The notes: generated by a model not told the origin, from the sequence alone. A DNA stretch of 7,839 nt from an uncultured Collinsella sp. (GCA_902489295.1 CABTZM010000096.1:1-7839); one strand, 5' to 3'; shown: positions 1 to 5,796, counted from the stretch's first letter. A program made the numbers and translations.

Positions 1-37
1 AAAACCACCACAAAGGTGCCTGTCCCCTTTGCGGTGG
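1..37 (-). terminator. Hairpin with T-run after the glutamine synthetase/regulator operon
   Basis: Read on the minus strand, just past the regulator stop codon, two 12-nt arms (plus positions 26-37 and 5-16) pair fully with one G-U wobble. The loop is 9 nt (GGACAGGCA) and TTTT follows at the window edge (plus 4-1). This is the layout of an intrinsic terminator. On the plus strand the wobble becomes an A-C mismatch, so the element favours minus-strand transcripts. The T-run is cut by the window edge, so its full length is unknown. Confidence 0.65.
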
Positions 38-41
38 AAAT

Positions 42-704
42 CTAGTCCTTAAACAGATAGCCCACGCCGCGGACGGTGGTGATGTGCGCCGCGATCTGCG
101 GGCCCACCTTGGAGCGGATGCGTCGGATGTGCACGTCGACGGTACGCGTGCCGCCGCAGTACTCAAAGCCCCACACGCGGTGCAGCAGCACCTCGCGGCT
201 GTAGGCGCGGTTGGGATGCGTTGCCAAAAAGCTCAGCAGCGAGTACTCCATCAGCGTCAGGTCGATGGGCTCATCGTCAAGCGTCACCTGGTAGGTAGCC
301 AGGTTGATCTCGAGGTTATCGATGTTGAGCACGTCGTCGGCAGTGACGGTCTCCTCCTCGCCCATCAGGCGCTGCGCACGAGCCTTGAGCTCGTTGGGCG
401 TCGCCGTGGGGCACACAAAGTCGGCATGCGCGTGATTCGGCAGGCGCAGGGTGCCGAGCGCCTCGTCGTCGACGATCACCAGCATGGGAACGCCGCCGCG
501 GTCGTCGAGCCACTTGGCGATCTGATCGATACGGTCACTGCGGATGCCATCGGAATCGAGGATCAGCAGGTCAAAGTCGTGCGCCGCAGTCGGCGAATCG
601 GGGGTGGCCAGGCTCACCTCGACACCCAGGGTGGTCGTCAGGCTGCGGGCAAACTCGTGGAAGCGCGTCGTGCGCGCCATGAACAGGGCACTCTTTTCGG
701 ACAT
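42..704 (-). CDS. glnR: GlnR-like OmpR-family response regulator with atypical receiver
   Basis: A 220-residue two-domain transcription factor. Residues about 1-115 form a receiver-like domain. An Asp sits where the phospho-acceptor is expected (D50 in the FDLLILD stretch), but the N-terminal acidic pair is missing and there is no conserved Lys before the late Pro (VCPT around 98-100). Residues about 125-218 form an OmpR-type winged helix ending in VWGFEYCGGTRTVDVHIRR and TTVRGVGYLF, very close to the C-terminal domain remembered for actinobacterial GlnR, the orphan nitrogen regulator that acts without a cognate kinase. The start at 704 is preferred over the longer frame because GGAGG lies 5 nt upstream. 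The gene follows the glutamine synthetase gene by 50 nt with no terminator between them, so the two are probably co-transcribed. GlnR identity is inferred from motif similarity and neighbourhood. A generic OmpR regulator is the alternative. Product class is very safe; the gene name is less so. Confidence 0.85.
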   Translation of the reverse strand: MSEKSALFMARTTRFHEFARSLTTTLGVEVSLATPDSPTAAHDFDLLILDSDGIRSDRIDQIAKWLDDRGGVPMLVIVDDEALGTLRLPNHAHADFVCPTATPNELKARAQRLMGEEETVTADDVLNIDNLEINLATYQVTLDDEPIDLTLMEYSLLSFLATHPNRAYSREVLLHRVWGFEYCGGTRTVDVHIRRIRSKVGPQIAAHITTVRGVGYLFKD

Positions 705-754
705 ATCGGCCTCCAAAGAAATGAGCTCAATCGTACTGGAACAAGCCAGCGCGA

Positions 755-2092
755 TTAGGAGTTCGCCAGGTAGTGCTTGATCTCCCACTCGGTGATCGTG
801 GACTCGAACTTATGCCACTCGTCGCGCTTCTTTTTAAGGAAGAAGCTGTGGATGTGCTCGCCGAGGGCATCCTTCATAAACTGCGAGTCCTCAAATACGT
901 CGAGCGCCTCTTTGAGCGAGCGCGGCAGCGGCGCGTAGCCGGCCTCGAGCATCTGACGACCGTCGAGCTTGAGCGTCTCGGCCGTGGCCTCGGGCGGAAG
1001 CTCCAGCTTGCGCTCGATGCCGTCGAGACCAGCCGCCAGCGTAACGGTGTTGACCAGGTACGGGTTGGCCATGGGGTCGGGACTACGAAGTTCGATGCGC
1101 GTGGACAGCTGCTTGCCGGGCTTGTAGACCGGGATGCGGACCATACTCGCGCGGTTGCGCAGACCCCACGTGGCATACTGCGGCACGGAGTCGCCGCCGG
1201 TGGTGATGCGCTTGTACGAGTTGACGGTGGGGTTGGTGATGGCGCTGATCTCGCGCGCGTGCGCCAGAATGCCGGCCATATAGTGCTTGGCGACGTCGGA
1301 GAGATGGTACTTCTCGTCGTCCTCGCCCCAAAAGACGTTGTTGCCATCGTGGTCGAACAGCGACTGGCACAGGAACATGGCGCTGCCGTCCTCGCCCGCC
1401 AGCGGCTTGGGCATAAAGGAGGCGTGGCAGCCGCTCTCGTAGGCCTGCTGCTTAATGATGAGCTTGGCCGTGGTGATGGCGTCGGACATGCTCAGGGCCT
1501 CGGCGTGGCGCAGGCTCATGCCGTGCTGCGAGCGGCCGGCGGCGTGGAAGGTGTACTCCACGGGCACGGACATCTTCTCGAGCGTAAGGACCGTGTTGCG
1601 GCGCAGGTCGCGGGCGGCGTCGCTCACCGAAAGGTCGAAGTAGCCCACGTTGTCGAGCGGCTCGGGCGTATGCTCGTCGGGGAAGTAGTAATACTCCAGC
1701 TCGGCACCAACGTTGAGCAGGTAGCCGGCTTTCTCGGCCTTGTGGAACATACGGCGCAGGGCATCGCGCGGATCGCCGGCGAAAGGCTTGCGATCGGGAG
1801 TGCACACGTCGCAAAACACGCGGGCGACACCGTTGTGGCTCGGGCGCCACGGCAGGATCTGGAAGGTCGAGGCATCGGGGAACGCGAGCATGTCGGCTTC
1901 CTCGGGCGTGGCAAAGCCCTCGATGGCCGAGCCGTCAAAGCCAATGCCCTCCTCAAAAGCGACCTCGAGGTCCTCGGGGCTGATGGCAAAGTTCTTGAGG
2001 CGACCGAGAATGTCGACAAACCACAGACGCACAAAGCGGATGTCACGCTGCTCTACAGAGCGGAGTACGTAATCGATGTTCTGCTGGTTCAT
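755..2092 (-). CDS. glnA: Glutamine synthetase family protein, GlnA2-like, with altered active site
   Basis: A 445-residue type I glutamine synthetase fold. The family normally joins glutamate and ammonia using ATP in a cytoplasmic dodecamer. The beta-grasp domain includes FDGSAIEGF (52-60). The catalytic domain keeps ExE (E131, E133), FMPKP (226-230), NPTVNSYKR (287-295), NRASMVRIP (313-321) and RIELRSPDP (332-340). The length and absence of an adenylylation-loop Tyr fit the short form, and the sequence best resembles actinobacterial GlnA2 as I remember it. Several usually invariant residues are changed: the Glu of the HE motif is A184, the Glu of the QHE motif is G191, the metal-binding His of GSGMH is F240, and the flap Glu is D301 beside a one-residue insertion. 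A shifted substrate, such as an amine in a gamma-glutamyl ligase, or a non-catalytic role is therefore possible. The start is supported by AAAGGGGAG 4 nt upstream. It is probably the first gene of an operon with the GlnR-like gene. Confidence 0.92.
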   Translation of the reverse strand: MNQQNIDYVLRSVEQRDIRFVRLWFVDILGRLKNFAISPEDLEVAFEEGIGFDGSAIEGFATPEEADMLAFPDASTFQILPWRPSHNGVARVFCDVCTPDRKPFAGDPRDALRRMFHKAEKAGYLLNVGAELEYYYFPDEHTPEPLDNVGYFDLSVSDAARDLRRNTVLTLEKMSVPVEYTFHAAGRSQHGMSLRHAEALSMSDAITTAKLIIKQQAYESGCHASFMPKPLAGEDGSAMFLCQSLFDHDGNNVFWGEDDEKYHLSDVAKHYMAGILAHAREISAITNPTVNSYKRITTGGDSVPQYATWGLRNRASMVRIPVYKPGKQLSTRIELRSPDPMANPYLVNTVTLAAGLDGIERKLELPPEATAETLKLDGRQMLEAGYAPLPRSLKEALDVFEDSQFMKDALGEHIHSFFLKKKRDEWHKFESTITEWEIKHYLANS

Positions 2093-2176
2093 GTCGCTCC
2101 CCTTTCTTTCGGGCGGGTTTCGACTGTTCTATATCGCAGATACTATCGCAGAAAAATGTTTCCGCAGGGTTAAAGC
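2093..2176 (-). promoter_or_regulatory. Promoter region of the glutamine synthetase operon with tandem 9-bp repeat
   Basis: This AT-richer stretch lies between the LacI-type gene and glnA. On the minus strand it holds two perfect copies of TCTGCGATA (plus 2144-2152 and 2132-2140) 12 bp apart, then TATAGA, then the Shine-Dalgarno AAAGGGGAG. The repeats may be a regulator site or may carry -10-like hexamers (TAGTAT, TATAGA). I could not place a convincing -35 box. No clear match to the GlnR consensus (GTnAC-n6-GnAAC) was found. Confidence 0.45.
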
Positions 2177-2227
2177 GTGTCCGGCGCTCAAAAAACGTGC
2201 GCGAGCTGGCAAGTGTGGGTCGGTGGC

Positions 2228-3250
2228 TTAGCGCGAAGTGGAGGCTCGGGACTCGATGTGGCCGGGGATCTCGATACGCTTGGGCGCGAGCCTTGCGGCC
2301 TCGCCTACCGTGGTGGTGACGATGTCGATGCGCTCGGAAAGACGCTCGACCACACGCTCGGCAATCGTCAGGGTGTCCTGCGCGGCCGTGGTCACGCCGC
2401 CAAAGAGCACATGGTTCCAGGGATAGTCGTCGAACGTCGCGATCTTTAGGCCCGCCGGCAGCGAGGGGCCAAGCTGGGCCAGTGCCTCGGTCAGGCGCAA
2501 GAAGACCAGGCCGTTGACGGCGATAAGACCGAGTTTTTTACCTGCGTAATCGCGAATAGCCTCGTCCAGACGGCTGATGCCCTCGGCGCCGCCGTCGGCC
2601 AGCGTGACGACCTCGCCGGCAAGACCGCGGCGCGAGAGCTCGCTAGTAAAGGCCTCGGCGCGCTCGCGACGGACGGGGCTGTCGTCGCTTGCCTCGGTGA
2701 GCAGGCACAGGCGCTCGCTGCCCGCGGCAGCCAGGGCGTCGACCAGCCCGGCGACGAGCTCGCGGTTGTTAGACGTCACCAGATCGATGCCGCCGTCCTC
2801 GATGTCGCGGTCGAGCAGCACAACCGGCAGGCGTCCCGCAGCCGCGGCGATCGCCTCGTCGTTGCCGCCGCAGGTGTTGACGACCAAGCCGTCCACGCCC
2901 GCATCAATAAGTCTGGTAAGCGATTCGGCCTCCTTGGCGGGGTCGTTGCCGCTAATGGCCGTCATAAGCGAGCAGCCGCGCGCGGCAGCGCTGGCAGAAA
3001 GCCCCTCGAGCATGGCGCTCGAGAACGGGTTGGCGATGTCGGCCAGAATCACGCCGATGAGGTTGGTGCGCGAGCTACGCAGGTTGCGCGCGGCGGCACG
3101 GGGACGATAGCCCGTGCGCTCGATAACCTCGGCGATGCGGGCGCGAGTCTCCTCGGTCATCTGCCCAGGGCGGTTGTTGAGGTAGCGCGAAACGGTGGCC
3201 GGGCTCACGCCCGCCTCGGCAGCAATGTCCTTGATTCTCATATGCGCCAT
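2228..3250 (-). CDS. LacI-family transcriptional regulator (KdgR-type candidate)
   Basis: A 340-residue sugar-responsive repressor, the normal length for the family. The N-terminal helix-turn-helix (residues about 5-25, IKDIAAEAGVSPATVSRYLNN) is followed by a hinge with RAAARNLRSSRT (51-62), whose Leu is the usual minor-groove wedge. The rest, from LIGVILADIANPFSS onward, is the periplasmic-binding-protein-like effector and dimer domain. The start at 3250 is favoured by GAGG 5 nt upstream; a start at 3241 would leave poor spacing, and the longer frame has no ribosome site. The gene is divergent from kdgK, with a perfect LacI-style palindrome between them, so it probably represses kdgK-eda and answers to 2-keto-3-deoxygluconate or a related acid, as the LacI-family KdgR of Bacillus does. 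The ligand is inferred from neighbours only. Confidence 0.93.
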   Translation of the reverse strand: MAHMRIKDIAAEAGVSPATVSRYLNNRPGQMTEETRARIAEVIERTGYRPRAAARNLRSSRTNLIGVILADIANPFSSAMLEGLSASAAARGCSLMTAISGNDPAKEAESLTRLIDAGVDGLVVNTCGGNDEAIAAAAGRLPVVLLDRDIEDGGIDLVTSNNRELVAGLVDALAAAGSERLCLLTEASDDSPVRRERAEAFTSELSRRGLAGEVVTLADGGAEGISRLDEAIRDYAGKKLGLIAVNGLVFLRLTEALAQLGPSLPAGLKIATFDDYPWNHVLFGGVTTAAQDTLTIAERVVERLSERIDIVTTTVGEAARLAPKRIEIPGHIESRASTSR

Positions 3251-3315
3251 AGCGCCCCTCGTTTCCCACTTAACGGCAATCCTTAGCCATTTAAGCATTT
3301 TTTTAAAAATCTCGG

Positions 3316-3342
3316 TTGCAAAACGTTGTAGGTGAGTATACT
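3316..3342 (+). promoter_or_regulatory. Putative kdgK promoter
   Basis: TATACT at 3337-3342 matches a -10 box at five of six positions. TTGCAA at 3316-3321 is a possible -35 box, but the 15-bp spacing is short. The -10 lies inside an inverted repeat, TTGTAG (3326-3331) and CTACAA (3341-3346). Transcription would start near 3349, giving a leader of roughly 135 nt and placing the operator-like palindrome right at the start site. Confidence 0.5.
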
Positions 3343-3352
3343 ACAAGCTGAA

Positions 3353-3380
3353 ACGAAATCGATTTCGTAAACCGATTTCG
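3353..3380. promoter_or_regulatory. LacI-type operator palindrome with adjacent half-site
   Basis: ACGAAATCGATTTCGT at 3353-3368 is a perfect 16-bp palindrome centred on CG, the usual geometry for LacI-family operators. The half-site CGATTTCG recurs 13 bp downstream (3360-3367 and 3373-3380). It lies 10 bp downstream of the putative -10 box, where a bound repressor would block initiation of kdgK. It sits in the divergent gap of the LacI-family gene, which is the obvious candidate to bind it. Confidence 0.7.
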
Positions 3381-3384
3381 GCAA

Positions 3385-3442
3385 GCGTTGGCACGGAGGT
3401 GCAAAGATGCACCCTACCGTCTTGGCACCTCCGTGCCAACGC
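3385..3442 (+). promoter_or_regulatory. Large leader hairpin upstream of kdgK
   Basis: Positions 3385-3402 and 3425-3442 are perfect 18-bp inverted arms. After one mismatch the stem continues for four more pairs (3404-3407 with 3420-3423), leaving a 12-nt loop. No T-run follows, so it is not an intrinsic terminator. It lies in the kdgK leader, upstream of the kdgK ribosome site, and its left arm contains GGAGG (3395-3399). It could stabilise the mRNA, control translation of the upstream ORF, or be a dispersed palindromic repeat. Confidence 0.65.
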
Positions 3443-3493
3443 CATATCCAAAGGTGTACGCACAAACAAAAGGAGCTACGCGACCATGGGTAA
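3407..3493 (+). CDS. Possible 28-codon leader peptide overlapping the kdgK start
   Basis: The ATG at 3407 is preceded by GGAGG with an ideal 7-nt spacing. The frame runs 28 codons, starting MHPTVLAPP and ending KELRDHG, and stops at 3491-3493, overlapping the kdgK start (3486) by 8 nt. That arrangement would suit translational coupling. The ribosome site lies inside the left arm of the leader hairpin and the start codon in its loop region, so folding would affect its use. The composition is not clearly protein-like and there is no homology evidence, so this is tentative. Confidence 0.3.
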   Translation: MHPTVLAPPCQRHIQRCTHKQKELRDHG

Positions 3494-4520
3494 AACGGTT
3501 CTTACCTTCGGCGAGATCATGATGAGGCTCTCGCCCAAAGACCATCTGCGCATTGAGCAGGCGACCGAGTTTGATGTCCGCTACGGCGGCGCCGAAGCCA
3601 ACACCGCGCTTTCCCTGGCCTACCAGGGTGACAAGGCAGCTTACGTCTCCGTTGTCCCGGCCAACCGTCTGGGCGAGTGCGCCCTGCGTTCGCTGAAGGT
3701 CTACGACGTCGATACCTCGCGCGTCGTGCGCCAGGGCGACCGTCTTGGTTCCTATGTGTTTGAGGTCGGCGCCTCGCAGCGCGGCAACGGCTGCGTCTAC
3801 GACCGCAAGTACTCTGCCATCAACATGGCCAAGCGCGACGTCTTTGACTGGGACGAGATCCTCAAGGGTGTCGATGTCTTCTACTTCTCCGGCGTGACGC
3901 CCGCCGTCTCCGACGAGATGGCCGCCGCCTGCAAGGATGCCCTCACCGCCTGCCGCGCCAAGGGCATCACCACCGTTTGCGACGTGAACTATCGCGGCAA
4001 GATGTGGTCGCCCGAGAAGTCGCAGGCCACCATGAAGGAACTCCTGCCGCTCGTTGACATCTGCATTGCCAACGACGAGGACGCTCCTGCCGGCCTCGGT
4101 ATGACCTGCGTCTCCGGCTCCCTTGCCCACGGCATCGAGGAGCGCGACACCTACGTCGAGATGGCCCGTCAGATCTGCGCCGAGTACGGTTGCAAGAAGG
4201 TCGCCTCGGTCGTCCGCAACATCTCCTGCGTCGAGCGCTCCATTTGGATGGGCATGCTCTTTGACGCCGAGAGCGGCGAGCACTGGTTCTCCCCTGCTCA
4301 CGACGTGCACGTGCTCGAGGGCGTTGCCGCCGGCGACGCTTTCAACGCCGGCCTCGTCCATGCCCTCATCAACGACTTTGCCCCGCAGGACGCCGTCAAC
4401 TACGCGATTGCGGCCTCGATCCTCAAGCTCACCATCAAGGGCGATTCCAACCTGGTGACCGCAGACGAGATCGCAGCCGTGGCATCCGCCGCCGACGGTG
4501 GCACCCGCGTCGCCCGTTAA
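3486..4520 (+). CDS. kdgK: 2-keto-3-deoxygluconate kinase (PfkB family)
   Basis: A 344-residue cytoplasmic sugar kinase that would phosphorylate 2-keto-3-deoxygluconate to KDPG with ATP. The N-terminus (KTVLTFGEIMMRLSP, then FDVRYGGAEANTALSLA at about 29-45) is characteristic of KdgK in the PfkB/ribokinase family. The C-terminal PfkB signature reads EGVAAGDAFNAG: the catalytic-base Asp is kept, but the anion-hole motif is AAGD rather than GAGD. The ATG at 3486 is chosen because AAAAGGAG lies 10 nt upstream, a slightly long spacing, and because the earlier in-frame extension passes through the leader hairpin. It precedes eda, giving the last two steps of hexuronate/ketogluconate breakdown. Control is probably by the divergent LacI-family repressor through the palindrome at 3353-3368. 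A fructokinase or other PfkB specificity is less likely given the eda neighbour. Confidence 0.92.
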   Translation: MGKTVLTFGEIMMRLSPKDHLRIEQATEFDVRYGGAEANTALSLAYQGDKAAYVSVVPANRLGECALRSLKVYDVDTSRVVRQGDRLGSYVFEVGASQRGNGCVYDRKYSAINMAKRDVFDWDEILKGVDVFYFSGVTPAVSDEMAAACKDALTACRAKGITTVCDVNYRGKMWSPEKSQATMKELLPLVDICIANDEDAPAGLGMTCVSGSLAHGIEERDTYVEMARQICAEYGCKKVASVVRNISCVERSIWMGMLFDAESGEHWFSPAHDVHVLEGVAAGDAFNAGLVHALINDFAPQDAVNYAIAASILKLTIKGDSNLVTADEIAAVASAADGGTRVAR

Positions 4521-4653
4521 TTCGTTCCCCATTCCGCGGACTGCAGCTTTCCATACCCATACCTCTGCAGCCCGCTCCCCGATTCCTCCAGCCAGGTAGA
4601 ACCACTTAGTCCCATTCCGGTTTTGTCTGGCATTCCTTCACGACTGGCCTCGT

Positions 4654-4735
4654 AGCCGGTTCCGAAATTGCTTGTGACCCAAGCAGTGCCTCCGATAACC
4701 AATCCGGAACCGGCTCACGGCCAATCTTCTTTGGC
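4654..4735 (+). promoter_or_regulatory. Structured leader upstream of eda
   Basis: In the 255-nt kdgK-eda gap, perfect 11-bp arms AGCCGGTTCCG (4654-4664) and CGGAACCGGCT (4705-4715) enclose two smaller pairings: ATTG with CAAT (4667-4670 and 4700-4703) and CTTG with CAAG (4671-4674 and 4680-4683). A separate hairpin GCCAA/TTGGC follows at 4720-4735. The eda ribosome site is 30 nt further on. It matches no riboswitch class I can recognise. The upstream part of the gap (4521-4653) holds only a weak CTGCAG-based stem and no T-run, so read-through from kdgK is plausible. Confidence 0.4.
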
Positions 4736-4775
4736 AATCACGCCCCCGTGCGCGACTCACATCGAAAGGAACACT

Positions 4776-5417
4776 ATGTTCGATCAGTTCTACACCACGC
4801 TTGAATCCCTGGGCATCGTGCCGGTCGTCGTGCTCGATAAGGTCGAGGACGCCACACCGCTCGCCCATGCCCTTATGGCAGCCGGCATGAAGTCCGCCGA
4901 GGTCACCTTCCGCACTGCCTGCGCCGCCGAGTGCATCGCCGCTATGGCCGAGGCCGAGCCCGAGATGTGCGTCGGCGCCGGCACCGTCCTGACCGTCGAG
5001 CAGGTTGAGCAGGCCCGCGCCGCCGGTGCCAAGTTCATCGTCTCCCCGGGTTACAACGAGGACGTTGTAAAGCACTGCATCGGCATCGACCTGCCCGTCC
5101 TTCCTGGCACCGTGACCCCCTCCGAGGTTACCGCCGTCGAGAACCTGGGCCTCAAGGTCACCAAGTTCTTCCCTGCGGCTCAGTATGGTGGCCTGAACAC
5201 CATCAAGGCCCTCGCCGCTCCGTTTGTCGGTCATCGCTTTATGCCCACCGGCGGCGTGAGCACCGCCAACGTCGAGGAGTACCTGAGCTCCAGCGCCATC
5301 ATCGCCTGTGGTGGCACCTGGATGGTCAAGCCGGCCCTGTTCGCCGACGGCGACTTTTCTAAGGTCGAGCAGATCGCCCGCGAGGCCATGGACGTCGTCA
5401 AGAAGGTCCGCGGCTAG
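4776..5417 (+). CDS. eda: KDPG/KHG aldolase
   Basis: A 213-residue class I aldolase, the usual length for the family. It splits 2-keto-3-deoxy-6-phosphogluconate into pyruvate and glyceraldehyde-3-phosphate, and commonly also acts on 4-hydroxy-2-oxoglutarate. The TIM-barrel landmarks are present: AEVTFRT with the catalytic Glu (E42), GAGTVL (67-72), the Schiff-base lysine in KVTKFFPA (K130), PTGGV (157-161) and GGTWM (179-183). The ATG at 4776 is preceded by AAAGGA at 5 nt spacing; the longer in-frame start at 4668 lacks a ribosome site and lies within the inverted-repeat leader. It follows kdgK by 255 nt on the same strand and is closed by a strong terminator, so the pair probably forms one functional unit, although a separate promoter or leader control for eda is possible. 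Confidence 0.95.
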   Translation: MFDQFYTTLESLGIVPVVVLDKVEDATPLAHALMAAGMKSAEVTFRTACAAECIAAMAEAEPEMCVGAGTVLTVEQVEQARAAGAKFIVSPGYNEDVVKHCIGIDLPVLPGTVTPSEVTAVENLGLKVTKFFPAAQYGGLNTIKALAAPFVGHRFMPTGGVSTANVEEYLSSSAIIACGGTWMVKPALFADGDFSKVEQIAREAMDVVKKVRG

Positions 5418-5434
5418 GTTTAGCTCTCTATCGT

Positions 5435-5472
5435 GAAAGGGGGCGTGTCCTAGACCTCGCCCCCTTTCTTTT
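5435..5472 (+). terminator. Intrinsic terminator after eda
   Basis: Perfect 11-bp arms GAAAGGGGGCG (5435-5445) and CGCCCCCTTTC (5458-5468) with a 12-nt loop are followed by TTTT, 17 nt after the eda stop. This is a textbook rho-independent terminator for the kdgK-eda unit. Confidence 0.9.
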
Positions 5473-5573
5473 AAAGCGGCTCGGAAGCGCGCTGTTTCCG
5501 TCACAAACAAGAACCGAAACCGTCTTGTATGCTGATAGAACGTGACGGAAGCGACACGCCCCCGAGCCGCTTT
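5473..5573. repeat. Nested imperfect inverted repeat, about 100 bp
   Basis: The outer arms AAAGCGGCTCGG (5473-5484) and CCGAGCCGCTTT (5562-5573) are perfect 12-mers. Inside them, TTCCGTCAC (5496-5504) pairs with GTGACGGAA (5542-5550), and CAAGA (5508-5512) with TCTTG (5523-5527). The element starts right after the eda terminator, in the convergent eda-gntR gap, and contains no convincing coding sequence. Confidence 0.6.
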
Positions 5574-5616
5574 GCTTTCCCGGTCAATCAACCGACTCAA
5601 CATAATCCAGTCCACC

Positions 5617-5692
5617 AAAACAGCTGCGGCACCGTCTGGAGGAATGGACCCTTGCTTCCGGTCTTTTCCTCCAAACGGCGCCGCAGCCTTTT
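5617..5692. terminator. Long hairpin in the convergent gap, possible bidirectional terminator
   Basis: Arms at 5623-5644 and 5666-5687 are complementary over 22 nt with two mismatches, and the loop holds a further GACC/GGTC pair (5647-5650 and 5660-5663). AAAA precedes the element (5617-5620) and TTTT follows it (5689-5692), so each strand ends in a short T-run, a layout that could stop transcripts from both convergent genes. The T-runs are short, so it may equally be a dispersed palindromic repeat. Confidence 0.5.
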
Positions 5693-5716
5693 CGTGCTCC
5701 AGCAGCGCCCCGGCAC

Positions 5717-5779
5717 TTGCGGTGAAATACGGACTGTTTACGCCGCCAAAACCGCAAAACAGTCCCTATTTCACCGCAA
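5717..5779. repeat. Palindrome with 23-nt arms carrying TTGCGGTGAAAT
   Basis: Arms at 5717-5739 and 5757-5779 are complementary over 23 nt with one mismatch and a 17-nt loop. Each arm starts from TTGCGGTGAAAT and continues to GACTGTTT. It lies 17 nt beyond the gntR stop on the minus strand but lacks a T-run. A third copy of the 12-mer sits upstream of gntR at 6562-6573. The features suggest a REP-like dispersed palindrome, but only these copies can be seen here. Confidence 0.6.
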
Positions 5780-5796
5780 CTAATGTAGGGAACGAG

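Noticed and set aside
705..788. N-terminal extension of the regulator to 788
   Set aside because: It would overlap the end of the synthetase gene and has no ribosome site, while 704 has GGAGG at 5 nt.
773..2173. Long plus-strand frame of about 466 codons opposite the glutamine synthetase
   Set aside because: It mirrors the synthetase gene in a high-GC antisense frame, has low-complexity Val/Ala/Gly/Arg composition and no family motifs.
2177..2227. Intrinsic terminator between the LacI-family gene and glnA
   Set aside because: A T-run is present on the minus strand (plus 2189-2195), but I could find no stable stem directly before it.
3399..3485. N-terminal extension of kdgK to 3399
   Set aside because: It would translate the leader hairpin; the KTVLTFGE start of the family begins right after the ATG at 3486.
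3414..4532. Long minus-strand frame opposite kdgK
   Set aside because: Antisense shadow of a gene with clear PfkB motifs; the composition is Gly/Val/Asp-rich and unlike any family.
4638..5618. Minus-strand frame of 326 codons opposite eda
   Set aside because: It runs through the eda gene, its terminator and the palindrome, and shows only antisense composition.
5473..5781. CRISPR-like array in the palindromic gap
   Set aside because: The repeats are inverted pairs, each of a different sequence, with no regular direct-repeat and spacer pattern.
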